A stretch of DNA of 64,000 nt from Ceratobasidium sp. AG-K (GCA_037039685.1 JAWNGF010000002.1:1-64000), one strand, 5' to 3'; counted from the first letter of the stretch, positions 11,093-24,900 are shown. Numbers and translations: made by a program. The notes: generated from the sequence alone by a model not told the origin.

Positions 11093-13100
11093 ATGAGCGA
11101 AATCGTGTTGCACAATACATTTGGGGCTACTTTTGTGGGAGGGGTATTCGCCACATTGTACGTATGCTCAGTTTTATGACGTTGTGGAGAGCTCACGTTC
11201 CGCATAACCAGCCTTTATGGTATTATGACACTTCAAACTTACATGTATTGGATGAGATACCCAGACGACAGTGCATTCGACCGCATTTTCGTACGTAGTA
11301 TCCGAGATACCACTTGACTATCAGAAGCTGATCTTATGTGATCCGGTTGTTAGGTTCTGGTACTCTGGTAAGTGGCACTGGAGTTTATCTAGGACGTCGG
11401 TATTTACTCGCTTGGACAGGCTTTTTGATACAGCCCACATGGTCTGCGTAAACCACTTACAGTATCACTATGTGATCAGCAATTACATGAATCCCATCGC
11501 TCTCACTTCAAGTGTTTGGTGGGTTCAAAGTTACGCTCTGAATGAAACTTGAGCTAACCTTGTGGATCATAATAGGTCTCTCAATGTAGGCACAATGAGT
11601 AAAAAAATTATTCTTCGCATTGGCTAACTCATTTTCTCTTTAGTTTGAGATTGGATTCACTACAGTCACTACGTTCATGGTTCAAGCGTGAGTATCGGAC
11701 GGCAATTCCAGAACTTGCAACTGATCACGAGAACTCATCCTAGGTACTTTGCAAAACGCGCCTGGTACTGTGAGTCCGATCGCTCATGACGGTGTTTAGA
11801 CCTATAGTTGATGTCCCTTGTTCACCTTATCAACTAGTCACCAAGCGAGTGGGCACACGGTTTACGACGACGACGAAATCTAGGATGATGGGTGTTATTA
11901 TCGTACGTATATTTAAATCTATTATTGAATACTGGTCAATGGCACTTTGCTTACGACACTCCCACAGGGGTTCATCTCCTTGGTCCAACTTGCCTGCGGA
12001 TTGGCAACATTCTCGTTGACCTGGAGCGTCGTAAAGTTCGAGAAGTTCCCCCAGTATCGAGTAAGTTCGCTAAATCCTCAACTGGGTAACGAACGCTTGC
12101 TAACACACAATGAAGGTGCTCGTGGGTGTATGGCTCGGTGCGGCAGCGTTGTGTGACGTTTTAATCATGGTCATGCTGTCGTCCGTATTGATCACCCAAC
12201 GTACTGGATTCGGAAGGTGCGTCCCGACCATTGATATTCTGGGAAATTCAACTGATTCATACTCTGCTTCAGAACGGATGCGCTCATTAACAAAATCTTG
12301 TTTTATACCGTTAACACTGGGCTGCTCACAAGGTACTTATTTACGCCATCATGCTCCCTTGTATTCTTTGCCACTCCCTCCAATATGCCGTTCTGACATA
12401 TCTTCGTTTTAGTCTCTTTGCCATTGCCGATCTCGTTACTTTTTGCACGATGAACAATCTCATTCATTTTGGATTCAATTTTGTACTTGGAAAGAGTAAG
12501 CTCCTTCGACTTGATATCCCATAGAGTGCAAGCTGACGAGTACTTGATTAGTATACACCAACGTACGCTTTCGCCCTACTCATTTGGACCATCATATACT
12601 TACTAACCTCGTATCCACACAGATGCTTCTCGCTACCTTGAACGCACGAAACCCCGAGGGTAGTTCCACTACCGTACATGTCTCCGAGAACACGGTGAGA
12701 CTTGGAGAAATGAAACGGGGACAGGCCGCTAGCTCGATCCAATTCAATCACTCGCATGATGGAGCTACTACCCAGGTGAGTTACCATCACCAATGTGGGA
12801 TAGCATAAACTCACGCGCTGTGGTAGGACCGAAATGTCCCGACGATTCATTTGCAAACGGAAACTTCCGTTTACGTTTCCGAGTCCGCACCTCGCTCGCC
12901 ACCCCGGGACCGATCGGTAGGACTCGTTTCGACTCGAAATTTGTTTGTGTACTTACAAAGTGCTGGTTATGTAGCGTCGATCGTCCAAAGTTGTTGCGAT
13001 AGACGGTTCGGGCGAACCGTACACTCCGAGCAAGGACGTGGAGTATGATGCTGATGGTACGGAATCGATTGACACTCGAGCGGAAAGCTTGAGAAAGTGA
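11093..13100 (+). CDS. DUF6534 multi-pass membrane protein
   Basis: A member of the large basidiomycete-specific DUF6534 (formerly DUF6533/6534-type) family of seven-helix-like membrane proteins of unknown function. About a dozen small exons join in frame. Family landmarks appear in order: NTFGATFVGGVFAT, LYGIMTLQTYMYW-RYPDD, LFDTAHMVCVNHLQYHYV, WSLNFEIGFTTVTTFMVQAYF, GFISLVQLACGLAT, then LINKILFYTVNTGLLTSLFA and the LLATLNAR motif that ends the domain. A hydrophilic Ser/Thr-rich cytosolic tail follows. The final intron (GTAGGACTCG...TATGTAG) gives a tail ending ...ESLRK at 13100. Without it the frame stops at 13048. The start ATG at 11093 has a good CCACC context. Confidence 0.85.
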
Positions 13101-15763
13101 TATAACGCATATGTTCGGTTCTTATGGTACTTTTGAGTTATCTGGGTTTTAGTTCAGTCTTTCCTTTTCAAAACGTTCAATTTGTGCTCGTTGCTGTGTA
13201 CCATTGATTTTTAATCGCAAATACACCTATCAATTAATTCTGTTATTGAGGAACCCAGTTGGTGTGAACTATCTATTAACTACTTGTCTTCTTAAGTGTG
13301 AGTCCTGCGTTAGAGGGCTAGGACTAGGCCACTTACTAATTGTTTGAATCCACGATTGTGCATTTACCGGACTGATAGTAATGTAGTAATTGAATGGTAG
13401 GTTCCAACCAGTTGATATACACATCCTGCGTGATGATTATCATCAACCCTCCTTGTTAGAAAGCCTGTCAGAGAAGCGATATTGGGCTTATGATCAAAGT
13501 ACATCAAAGCTTTGCCTCCGGTGGGTGCTCTGGGTCGTGAAGGCGCACGTACAGTATTATTGTATGGCAATGTAACATTATGAGTCGGCATGGACGTCGG
13601 TACGCAAGAGACTCGCGGGTGGATAGTTTACCTTCACACTACTGTTGACGGAAGGGACAGATGACAGGACAGGAAAGTGGACCGGGAAGCACCGACGAGT
13701 ATAAACATCGGAATTGACATTATACCCTGCTCCAGTGTGAGGTCCTCGTAACCGATGTATCTTAGTTAGCCTAAGCGACGTAGTCGCCGTGAATGACAAG
13801 CCTTAACACAATCGATTTGGTAGTATAAACGAGAACAGGAGAATAAGCGGAAACCCGGGTCCTTTAAAGGACACCGGTCCGATACGTGCGCATACAAGGA
13901 ACCAAGTCGCCACGCCACGCGTGGCACCTCCACTCCATCTCGTAATCGTTACCATAAGCGTTACATCCAGTAGCCACACATTGCACTCATCGTACTCTAT
14001 AGATTCGTCGGCTATGGCTGTGAAAAGATGCAGAGGCACACTAGGAAACCAATCGTGGTTTTCACACAAAGCTGCACCAGGCCATTGACTACAACAGTTG
14101 GGACGCCCCTCCTCTGAACCTTCGGCGCTTGCTCCTTCGCGCTAGAGGTGAGCATGTGACACTTGGGGCGTGTGTTCGGGATGGGATGCGTATATATCAA
14201 CATAGATATATAATACAAAGGAGCGGGGTGCTAGCAACATGGCGTGATGCGGATTGGATGGTAGTACTGTACTGGGGAGAGCGGTGCGACCATTGGTATA
14301 GATTGGAAATGCGTAGTTTAATGAAATACAATGAGGGGCTAACTATGGTGTATTATGAGAGTGTAAACTGGCAACGAACCGGGTCAGCGGGCGGGGAAAA
14401 GATAAAAAAGCAGTTGGGCGGCAGCGAGTACGCGGTGGTGGTCGTCCCTTCGATGCGGGGTTGACACCACGTGAACGGTTGAAATTGATGGAGGAGATGC
14501 ATTAGGAGTGCGCTTATTATATCCCTCGCTCGCTATGCCTTCGGCCAAAACTGGGCTGTGCACCGGAGCAGGCTCTGGTGCACAGCCCCTATATATCTTC
14601 CCAAGTCCCTGCGTCAAAGAATTCGCCTTGCGCTTTTGCACGCTGCAGTACACAAAGCCGAGTGGTTGGTGAGTTTCAAAGTGGTGTATACTTGTGTGCA
14701 ATGGGTAAATGTACTGACTCGCTTAAGCTAAGGCTCGGACTATTAGACGCACGTCAACGTGAATCGAATTGCTGAATCATCAGCAATGCCCAGCACTCTG
14801 TGGGATCTACAGATGTCTATAGTAGAGCCTTCCAATATACATACCGATATGTGTAGCACAATATAGCGATACATAGCTTATAAAATTAGGATCTACAATA
14901 GAAACCCGCTGGCATGCCATTGTTGCTGAAGTTTGCCGCGACCCTACGAGTCAAACACGTACATAAATGTTGGCCTCGAACAAAGCCATATGGAGCAATT
15001 GGTACATGGAAGGGCCGCATGAATTTCGCGTAGGAGTGAGTAGGAAGGCGTAATTCATGCAACTATACGCCCACCACTAGTTTGATGCGTGGGCACCGCG
15101 ATACCTGTATAAAGGTCAGGTAATCTATAGTCGCGTTTTTCAGCCCTACTTGGCCCACAGTTACAACTTGAAGTTTGACTAAGCCGAAGATTGTCCAACA
15201 CAAGCTATAGCTATCGGCAATTCGCCTTCAAGTTATCACAAGCACACTCTTCATCCCTATTCCGACGAATGCATTCAAGGGTTGCGATAATGATAAGAGT
15301 ATGAGTTGGGGCACCCTAAAGGTAATGGTTCAGCAGCCACATTTCAGTCATGCGACCGCCGAAGGGGCTCCGACTAGGGGTAAAGGTACAATACCTGAGT
15401 GGCTGACGCTGTATCGCATTCTAAATTAGGGTTAATAAGGATTGGCGCCGAGATTGTACCTTGGGGCCTTGCGAGCCAAGCCTCGGAGTCGTGTAACCGG
15501 AACTCGGTGTTGAGTGTCCTGCAATTTCTACATGAGCCACAGCTCGGCCGATACCTCAATAGGAACTCCCTTGGACTCAATGCTTTTGATTATTGGGGCC
15601 AGGAAGGATCTGGGGTCGAGCCGGCTGCGGCTATGGAGTCTAGATTTTTGCCAGTGAACTGACGCCGACATTGCAACTCAGTATATAATGCGATGCCGGC
15701 GGTCGCTGAGCCATCAGTGTTCCCCAACTTCATCAACGGTTAACTCCACTAATCTATCTCACG
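13101..15763. other. 2.7-kb region without recognised genes
   Basis: Both strands hold only short frames without domains. The one structured item is the long palindrome at 14,553. This could be diverged promoter or repeat sequence. Confidence 0.35.
14553..14588. repeat. 36-bp palindrome (12-bp perfect arms)
   Basis: GGGCTGTGCACC at 14553-14564 is followed after 12 bases by its perfect reverse complement at 14577-14588. The 12-base spacer continues the pairing (GGAGC with GCTCT, one G-T pair) around a 2-base centre, so almost the whole 36 bases is self-complementary. It could be a cruciform or transcript hairpin, or a palindromic protein-binding site. Confidence 0.7.
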
Positions 15764-17967
15764 ATGCCCAGTCTTCGCCATCAATATGCTCAACACATCC
15801 TTTCCAAATACCAGGAACCCTTTGAAAATATGCCTATGCTTCGGGAACATACGCTCGCGAGTACCGCAGATCCGGTTAACATCGGCATTGTCGGAGCAGG
15901 CGCAGCTGGTCTCTACGTCGCACTTATGCTGGAGTGGATAAAATCTGTGGAACCGGAATTTAATTATACGTACGACTTGCTTGAGGCAAACCCGGACGCG
16001 AATCGTGTCGGAGGGCGCATGTATACTCACCATTTCTCTCAAGATGACTGCGATTACTATGTAAGTCACGAATAACTTGTCGCAATCACGTACTAAAGGC
16101 TGGCTGCTACATCACATATAGGATGTCGGGGCAATGCGGTTCCCAGAGCTTCCGTGGATGAAACCCACCTTTGACCTGATGGACTACTCGGGGATTATCG
16201 CAGGACCTGACATCGGCAATCGTATCAAATACGTCATGTCTACCGATAACAATATCTCCTTTTACAACAACGTGCCTATGACACAAACAGCCGTCACGAA
16301 CAACTACAACCAAGGAATTTTTGATCCATTCAATACTCAGCTGATGGGATTGAACACCGACCCAGAGTCGATACTCAAGGAACAGATAGGATATTTCAAG
16401 GATAACTTTGTCAATCTGCCTTGGCAGAAAGCTTGGGATGCTATGATGAAATATGACGCCTTTTCAACCAGGATTTTTATGAAAACCCCGGTCGTACTAC
16501 CGGCACCATGGGGCCTGAAGCCCGTTTTATCAGACTGGGTATGTTATGTTTTGTTCTCCCCCCACGTCGACGCGCATACATTTGCTGACACTGGGATTAG
16601 GTTATCTCCTATCTTGAAACACTCGATTCGTCAACCAGTACGCCGGCTTATCATACTTGTAGACATAGGTTGCGTACTAAAAGTTTCTTTCAGATCTTTA
16701 TGATTGTGCATTATCGGAATCCGTGCTTGACTCACTTGACTTCGATTATCCGGGTTCGCCAGCATGGTATTGTATATTGTAAGTTTGGATTTTGTATGGT
16801 CCTCATCAGTCATTTAATTGCATTTATGGTTAGGGGTGGCACCGATCTCATCGCTTCCAAGGCTATCGCAAGGCTCAGTCAGCCCGTTCAGCATGGCAAG
16901 CGAGTTACCGCGATCGCTCCCGTCATAACTCCTGGAACCCAAACTCCGACTGGAGTCGATCTCACCATCAGTACTGCTAAAGGTACGGAGCAGGCTACCT
17001 ACGACCATGTCATTTCTACCATGCCACTGAGTTGTCTGAGCGTCGTTGATACCTCCAAGTGCGAGCTTGGCTGGGAGACTACGTCATCCATTCGGCAACT
17101 GCATTATGACGGAAGTGTCAAGGTTGCTATTCAGTTCTCTAGACGTTGGTGGCAGGACTCAAACGTGACTCTTCCCCAAATGGGAGGGGTCTCATCTACC
17201 GACCGTCCAACTCGTACTGTAGTATATCCTTCATACGGACTTGGCGATACAAACGCTGCAGCTACCATGATAGTTAGCTACACTTGGGCTCAGGATGCTT
17301 TCAGGTTCGGCTCTTTCCTAACCGATGGTGCCACAAAGGCCCCGCCAGACCTACTCAACCTGATACTCAAAGACTTGACTGACATACACCAGATCAAGAA
17401 CTCGGCTGGGAACATTGACTATACTATCCTCCCCAGTTTGGTACGGGATAATCACGCATGGGATTGGTACGGCCACGAGTTTTCGATGGGTACGCTCACT
17501 ACATAGTAAAGTGTTGGTAACTGGTATTAAATATTTTCCAGGCGCATTTGCTCTCTTTGGACCAGGCCAATTCAAAAATCTGTACCCAAAAGTGACACAG
17601 CCGGCATTTGGAAGGTTGCATTTCGCAGGAGAGGCTACAAGCGTCCACCACGCGTGAGTGAATCGCACCTTACATTGGATTAAACCTGAGGAACGATCGA
17701 ATGCAATTCATAGATGGATAGTTGGTGCGCTGAACAGCGCTTATCGAGCTCTTGCTGAAGTGGTACGTTGCAATTTCCAAACGAACCCTCCGGCGCTAAA
17801 ATATACTATAGTTCTCGGCCCACGGCGACAACCGATTTATCGAGAGGCTTCAAGCCGATGACTCCCCCTTTCAAAGCGCGGCGCAAGGCGAGTTCGAAGT
17901 CAGCATGATCCACAAGCAAGTTGCGCTCGGACTGGAGCACGGCCGAAAGTTGGCCACAAGGGCTTGA
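15764..17967 (+). CDS. Flavin-containing amine oxidase (L-amino-acid-oxidase-like)
   Basis: An FAD-dependent amine/amino-acid oxidase. The N-terminal dinucleotide-binding motif is IGIVGAGAAGLYVALM near residue 45, followed by the LLEANPDANRVGGRMYTH segment that closes over the FAD ribose. The middle contains the WGGTDLIASK-like substrate-domain block, and the C-terminus has the FAD-contacting LHFAGEATSVHHAWIVGALNSAYRA motif. Exons start 15764-16060 and 16122-16538, then several small ones; every join I checked holds the frame, giving roughly 600 residues. No signal peptide is evident. Such enzymes release a keto acid, ammonia and hydrogen peroxide; the actual substrate is not readable here. 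It converges on the GST gene. Confidence 0.88.
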
Positions 17968-18162
17968 GACTATGGCAGATTCTTGGTACAACCTCTGTAA
18001 CGCAACTCCCGCTTCTGAGGTGTGTAAGCCGAGTTGTGCTTTTTTTTTTGGTACGACACTACAATGAATAACTCTGTTTTTTTGATTCAAGATTGATATT
18101 AACACAATGCATTCACATGGGAATGGTACTGGGAATACCATCCACTGAGGCAAAATGAGGTC

Positions 18163-19072
18163 TCAAAGAGCAAGGGCTGCCTTCCAGGACTCGCGCGAAG
18201 TGATATCGTCCCACCACCTAATATGTTGTACTTTAGTTTCCGTAGCCAGTTGAAGTTATGTATTAGGGACCTACTTCTTGACATGAGGCCTTGACGCTAG
18301 AATTTCGGGTTCAAGATCATTGACCATCTTTCCGTACGGAAGATGGAAGAGGTCGGCAAGGGTGAAGGTCTAAAATACCATCAGGTTTGGCTCCGTTACG
18401 GCAGATACTTCAACTTACATCGCCAGCCAAATACTTTTGCTTGGATAGAATGCGCTCGTAACCGTCCATTTTGGCTTTCAAGTTATCAACATATTTCTTG
18501 GCAAATTCCTCGTTTGTTTTCAGCCCCTTGCCTCTGTAACAGTATGTTAATATCTATGCGCGTATAATCCATGGTCTGGTTAGAGACATACGGAGCGAAA
18601 ACTCGTTCGAATGCGAGACCAGAAGCCGACGGATCAAACGACGAGTACTCAACGCTTGCAGCCTGTTCGAACAGGCCATATGCCTTGGGGTCGCTTGGGG
18701 AGGGGAGTAAACTAGACCCTTTGCCGTACTTGGCAACCAAGTAACGCGCGATGGCGCGAGATTCGAAAATCAGGGTGCCATCTTCATCCTATTTGACGAA
18801 GCTCAATGACAGAACTGGATAGACTATATGCTACTTGCCTCGAGCACCGGAATAATGCCGAACGGATGTCTGGTTGACTTGTACTCTTCGGTCTTGTGTT
18901 CTCCTTTGGATAGGTCGACGGGCACGATCTCTACGTCGACACCGATCTCCCTGGCGGTGGTCCAGACCCGCTTGGTGCAGGTCGAGTAGTTCGCCTATAG
19001 GATAGGTATTAACGCTTATATCAGAGAAGAAAATGAGAGTTCACTAACTCCGTGAAGTTTGACAGTAACCAT
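18163..19072 (-). CDS. Glutathione S-transferase
   Basis: Six exons (19072-19049, 18994-18839, 18788-18592, 18533-18419, 18369-18275, 18217-18163) join to 213 residues. The N-terminal thioredoxin-like half shows VTVKLHGANYSTCTKRVW and the glutathione-binding FGIIPVLEDEDGTLIFESRAI, with the conserved cis-Pro and ES pair. The helical C-terminal half has SKQKYLAGD-TFTLADLFHLPYG and ends RPHVKKWWDDITSRESW, typical of phi-like or fungal GSTs in detoxification. The second intron (18838 down to 18789) begins GCAAGT, not GT. Only this GC..AG splice restores the VLE-DEDG reading, so it is a non-canonical intron. Confidence 0.88.
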
Positions 19073-20087
19073 TGTTCGTAGTACTAGGTGTGGGCGGATG
19101 AGGATGGAGCCAAGTCCAGAGCCGGTCTTTATACCCAGCTATGGGCGATCAAAATTTCCCAGGCTACCCAGGCGCAGTTATGGCCAATATGACTCTGGGC
19201 GCAAAGCGTCATGATTATTATCTGATGAGGCGCGTGGTCCGGAGATGAGACGCGACCGAGAGTTCCCAATTCTGGGACCTCGGTAGTCACGTGAGGCGGA
19301 AAAGTCAAGCGATCGCGAACCAGGGCGTGCGTCTACTCCCTCAATGGGTAGGTTGCAATAATGGGCTCAGCATTTAGACCGATCTATCATTTGGTTCTTC
19401 TCCGCGCCCAGCCACCAACCCCCGAAATAGTAAATGGGAACTGATGTGCTGGTGCTTGGGAGATATTTTTAGGCTAGGTCGAACTGGAGCAAATGGGTTT
19501 GTGATAGACTAGGTACATGTGCAGTACATCAGCTCGGTCAGGGGCCCCGTATGCAGGAGATAAGCAGGTGAAGGACTCGCAAAGCGTCGGTAGATCCCGA
19601 CGTTCGTGACGTTTAATTTGATTGTGCATATAACGTTATCACCACTTTCAAGATATGATTATGTCAACGTTTCGGTGGATGTGTCAACCTGTGACTGCGA
19701 TCTTCGAAGCTCATTGCCTTTTGTCGATCTTCAATTAGACTCTTCTAGCTCGGATTTCCAAAGACTCAAACGAGAGGGCGTTCGTCATAACTCTCGGGGA
19801 GAGCGCCCTCAAAATAGGCCTGATCTATGCGGCTGCAACCATGCAGCCGTATCATAGCGGTGGTATATAGCTTAACCTAGCGCTGTATCAATTAGAAAAC
19901 ATCTCGCCACTTGATTTTCTTTCATGTTCTGTGTACCTAACTGTCCGGCTGCATATCCTGCCAAGTCGCACCCCACGTTTCAGCGCTCGTTCCCCGCAGC
20001 GATCACGTGCTGCCTTACACGTCTCCAGACCCTGAGCATATTACTAGAAAAGAGTTTTTCCAAAGACACGTCTCTTCACCGACCACG
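19073..20087. other. Divergent intergenic region, GST and C9-methyltransferase promoters
   Basis: No gene is recognised. A short hairpin CGGCTGCA-ACCA-TGCAGCCG lies near 19,830. Frames within the region are short and featureless. Confidence 0.35.
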
Positions 20088-21999
20088 ATGGCCTCTGTGG
20101 ATCCCACCTCTGTACCTCTCCCCAATGGCGACTCCAAGTCCCAGTCGGTAGTCCGCCTGACGAGCCTCCCGTCTATTAAAAACGCGCCTTTCCCGGCTGA
20201 AGGCAATGGCACGTTTTCCAATCCAGTGCTCGCAGGTCTCGTGCTGGGCGTACCGTATGTCGTCAAGCGTATTCTTCCCCTCGTGAACCGCGGAGGGACG
20301 AACACGTATTGGTTCCTGGTCATTGTTCTCGGAGTGCCTGTTGCGGTCGCGTACTGGACCGTAATGAGCATTTATGGCCCACGCAAGAACGAGAAGCTCA
20401 CTTTCCCCGGCCGACCCCAGAGCGAGTATTTCGAGATCAAGGATGCTGCGTTCAAGGCCGAGTGGGAGGGTAAGAAGATTCCCATGCAAATCTTCCACGA
20501 CGCGTATTTCGAGGGTAAAATCGACTTTAAAGGTGAGCTCATTTGTCACGTCCTGATTTATTCATTGCTCATTCCCTATCCGTCTAGGCGATATCCTCGA
20601 TGTCATGGAATGGCGCCACGACTGGGCCGAGTTCCGTATGACCCCCGAGCTCTTCAAATACGTGTTCATGAACCTCATTCCCGATGTCATCAACCACTCG
20701 GAAGCCCAAGATGAGGAGCAGGTCCGCGACCACTATGACCGAGGCGATGACTTTTACGGATGGTTCCTCGGTCCTCGCATGATCTATACTTCTGGTGTCG
20801 TCATGGACAATACCCGCGAAGAGACCCTCGAAGAGCTCCAGGACAACAAGCTCGCGCTCGTTTGCGAAAAACTCGACCTCCAGCCCCACGACAGGTTGCT
20901 CGACATCGGATGTGGATGGGGAACTCTCACTGCTTATGCCGCCAAGAACTATGGCTGTGATGCGACAGGCGTTACTCTTGCCCGCAAGCAGTGCGAGTTC
21001 GGCAACAACCGCATCAAGGAGAACGGCGTTTCCCCCGACAAGGCGCGCATTCTGTGCATGGACTTCCGCAAGGTTCCGACCGAAAAGGGGAAATACACCA
21101 AGATTGTGTCCCTCGAGATGGCAGAGCACGTCGGTATCAGGCGATACAACCAGTTCCTCCGACAGGTCTACGATCTCTTGGACGACGATGGTATCTTTGT
21201 CTTCCAGGTCGCGGGTATCAGGCAATGCTGGCAATATGAGGACTTGATTTGGTACGTCTCACTTCATTGGCCTTGATCGTTTCCTGATATCGCGTCTAGG
21301 GGTCTGTTCATGAACAAGTACGTCTTCCCGGGTGCGGACGCGTCGTGCGCTTTGAACTGGGTCATTGGTCGCGTAAGTCTTTCTCGCTGAGGTCTTCTTT
21401 TCCTATGCACCTCGTGGCATCATTCTTGCACTTTTCTCCGCGTTCTTGAGCGAGCGTGGACGCGTATTTCAAACCAGCGCGTCGAAATGAACTACGCGCC
21501 CTGGATGATTACGTCACACTCACGGTGGAGCCATTTCTTCCTCGCTTGTCTCGATTTAGTGAGCTGGCGCTAACCTTTGTCTTGTAGCTGGAGGGTGTCG
21601 GTTTCGAGATCAAGGCTGTTGATGTCCTCGGTGTTCACTACTCGGCAACGATCTGGAGGTGGTACAAGAACTGGATCAGCAACAAGTCCCAGGTTCGTCC
21701 CCTACCTCATCCCTATCCCTCATTGTTAACACGTGGTTTATAGGTCATTGCCGCTTATGGTGAACGCTGGTTCCGCGTCTGGGCATTCTTCCTCGCCTAC
21801 TCGACCATCATCTCGCGCCAGGGCTCTGCTTCAGTCTTCCAAATTACTGCGCACAAGAACTTGAACGCGTTCCACCGTATGGAGGGTCTCAATAGCCACA
21901 CGAGCTTGAGGCTTAGCGACCGTGCCAAAAACAATGTGTAAGTTATTCCATATTCTCAGTCCAAGCCCTTACTGACTCGGCTTTAGGTCTATCCAATAG
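20088..21999 (+). CDS. Sphingolipid C9-methyltransferase
   Basis: Transfers a methyl group from S-adenosylmethionine to C9 of the sphingoid base of fungal glucosylceramides, at the ER membrane. Six exons (20088-20532, 20588-21251, 21300-21372, 21588-21692, 21744-21937, 21987-21999) join to 497 residues. Two N-terminal hydrophobic helices occupy about residues 45-95. The cyclopropane-fatty-acid-synthase-like domain contains HYDRGDDFYGWFLGPRMIYTSG, the SAM-binding LLDIGCGWGTLT, and EMAEHVG, followed by GVHYSATIWRWYKNW. The third intron is longer than usual, about 215 bases. The last exon adds only a few codons before TAG; without that intron translation would stop a codon or two earlier. Confidence 0.92.
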
Positions 22000-24900
22000 A
22001 TGAACACCGAGAGGGGGAGGGGTATAAAAGCGTGGTTATATTACTATAGACGTAGTCCGCGCAGAGTCATTGCGTGTTGTGGATGTATCATACTTGATTT
22101 TTTTCTCTATGGTATTTCGAGGGTTGCGTCTCTCATTAGATTTAGACTTTGCTTGGGTGTGATTATACTCTGCCAAATGTCCGGGGGGTTTCCCATTTAC
22201 CCCCTGGCTTTCGTCAAACAGGGTTGGCCGGTTGGTATTTCAGCGGCCCACCCATAAACCTATCAAGGGGATATATGTGATTCAACCGTCCACTATGCCA
22301 GTGCAAGGGGAACCAAGGGGTCAAATCTTGCGGGATAGCCCCCAAGAGTCCAAACAAGTGCCGATCCGCATAGTCGCCCCTGGAGGATAAAGCAATAGGG
22401 GTAGCTTCTATTTACCAACTGACCAAGAAGCCGGGTTCAAGCTTTGCAGCGTACATTCGCCCTGCTCTCATGGCCGACGATCACCAGTGAACCCCTTCTA
22501 CTCCTATTCCTCAGCGGGTATGTATTTCAAGGAGGAGAGCGTCCAACCTCAGCCTCGGCTAACCTGCCCGCCCCCCTCCCATATGACCAAGACGATTGAG
22601 TTGCCTTGAACCTTTGGCGATCCATGTTGAGTCGCTTTCGTGTAGCTCAGCCCATGCAACCTACTCAAATTTAGTTGTTTCCATTCCTTGTTTCCATTCT
22701 TTGTTTATATCCTGGTCAACTCGTTCGCACCGATGAGACTTGTGCACTTTTCTGCCTTTCGGTCTTCCCGGCTAACGGATTTGCGGAACCTATAACATTA
22801 TGCTTGCTCCCACCACCCATCCGGCCGTGTGTCGGTCTCTGGATGGTTGAATCTATTAGAGGTCCTTGCATTTGTCTGGCCGTTCCTGGCCGGACTGGGG
22901 CTCGGTCCGTCTCCTCACTTTACCGTGCGCGAAAGTATCGGCTTCGGTCCAATTTTGTGGGGTCTCGACTCGGCTGATCGCTGGAAAGAGAACCGATGGG
23001 CTCGTAAGTGGTACTATCTATGACAGGCATTCAACGCCAAAGTTTGTGAGTCCAAAGCCCAGATATCTGCCTTGGCTGACTCTGTATTGAATAATAGCAC
23101 CTGCAAAACCCGTAGTGCCCCCGTCTGTTCGGCTGCACCTCAGTCGTAAGGTAGTTGATGCTAATTCGTACCTAGGTGCATGTCTGGCTTCTCCCAACTG
23201 AGCGGGTGCTCAGACTGTCCCTTCGTTGCGCTCCACACGAGAGCACCGGTTCCAGTGTGAAGGTTGGGTGTTTCGATTGTCTGGTGACTCGAATGAACAC
23301 TAGAGTGGGCTGGCTGCCTGATATCGAGCGGAAATAGGAGCGTGAGTCTCATCGCTGGTCAGACGTACCAAAAAATGGGGTGTTTATTTGCGTTGGAACA
23401 TCTTAGATTTCGTCAAATTGTAGTGTGAATTTTACCATGAAATGGAGCGAACCACCCATCCCGAAATTCGGTACGCTGATATGGGCTCCTTTTGGGATGA
23501 ATCATCCCAATGAATGCCAGCCAATTGATACTTTTTTGGATGGTTCAGACAGGTCACGTGTTTCGGCTTTGACTTCAGACGACTCCTCTGTACGCTTCCC
23601 TTGTGGACGAGCGGTTTGACCCGGTGTTCATGTAGCTCGTCAAAGATGTATTTAATAATAATAATAAAAGAAGGTCACGTGTCTATTACATGGGGCATGT
23701 CACCTGACCCTGCCTCCCCGACTTTGTTCATATCCAGCTGTTTGAGCATCCCCAAAAATTGTGTGTAGTCTGGCACACCATGGTTTTGAGCCTCACTATC
23801 TCTTTCCCCAAAATTTGGAGTGAGCTCCTTTTGGTATGTTTTGCTTGGTGAAATTGGCACGTTTTCACCCAAATGCACAAAAGGTGCTGATTTATCCCAA
23901 AATTTGGGATGTCTGCTTCCTCCCGAGAGTTACATAGGGGCAAACTCGTCGGTGTTCGCTGTATCTCAGATATGACGGAAGTGCCATCATCTAATGACTG
24001 GTCAAAATAAGAACCATGATCCGTTCCTCTCCGTGACGGGGTCGGTGTGTTTCACGGGGCAAAAATATTTACTACCTGCCTAAAGTGGAAGCTGTCTCCG
24101 AACACTCACAAGGATCAATGGGGATGTTACCCCATACTAACTAACTGAGCGCATAGATAACATAGTATAAGGTATGTGTAGACAAATGGACAAAATATTT
24201 CGTTTTTTGTTGGTTATCCTGAACGCTCCGACATCGCAAGACTCGGCAATCTGAGCCGCCAACCCTAGTTCAATTTTCGACCGAGGGCGGACGGAGCCTG
24301 AGATTTGAGCGACCACAAATTCCTCGGCACGGTCACTTGGACACGGAGCTTGGACACGGAGCTTGGTAAAAAAAACTATGCTGGTGATTTGCCGTGCTTT
24401 CATGTGAATTAATGAATTCTTCGAATCTGTCCGACGGTGAGCAATCAGTATGATAAAATTTATGAATAGATCGAGTGAGTGTGCTAGTCGAGGCCGAACA
24501 TACATGCTCATTGTGGTCGTTCGCTGTGTCTGATGATGGTGGGTACATGCGCGGCGAGTCTGTCACGTGACTAGGATCATGAAGCCGTGATTTGGCGGGA
24601 TTGAGGGGATCGAGGGTAGCGGCGTCAGAGAATTTCGGCGAGATGCGCTTTGCTGGCCGTCGGTATCACTGGAATTTATTTATTTTCGCGCTACCAATTA
24701 TGTATCGCCCACCTACGACCTGCCCAAAACAAGGGGGGGGGGATGTCCCAATGATATATGGTGCACAGGACCCTCTGCAGGCCTCGAGGGAGGCCTGGGT
24801 GCACGACGGCTACGCTGATGATAAGGTAGGGGCATCATAACCGCTATTTTTGTTCTCCTCCTCGCCGGGCCTGAGCTTGGAATCCTTTGAGTACCTAGTG

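Noticed and set aside
19606..19857. 83-codon plus-strand frame in the GST/C9-methyltransferase promoter region
   Set aside because: Composition and lack of motifs do not support coding.
21373..21587. Possible extra exon in the long third intron of the C9-methyltransferase gene
   Set aside because: Direct joining of the flanking exons gives the conserved GRLEGVGFEIKAVDV sequence without a gap.
22625..22670. tRNA-like string with TAGCTCAG
   Set aside because: No acceptor stem or T-arm with GGTTCGA can be paired around it.
22675..23023. Hydrophobic frames that might be a small membrane protein
   Set aside because: No consistent start, splice pattern or homologue; kept only as a note in the gap description.
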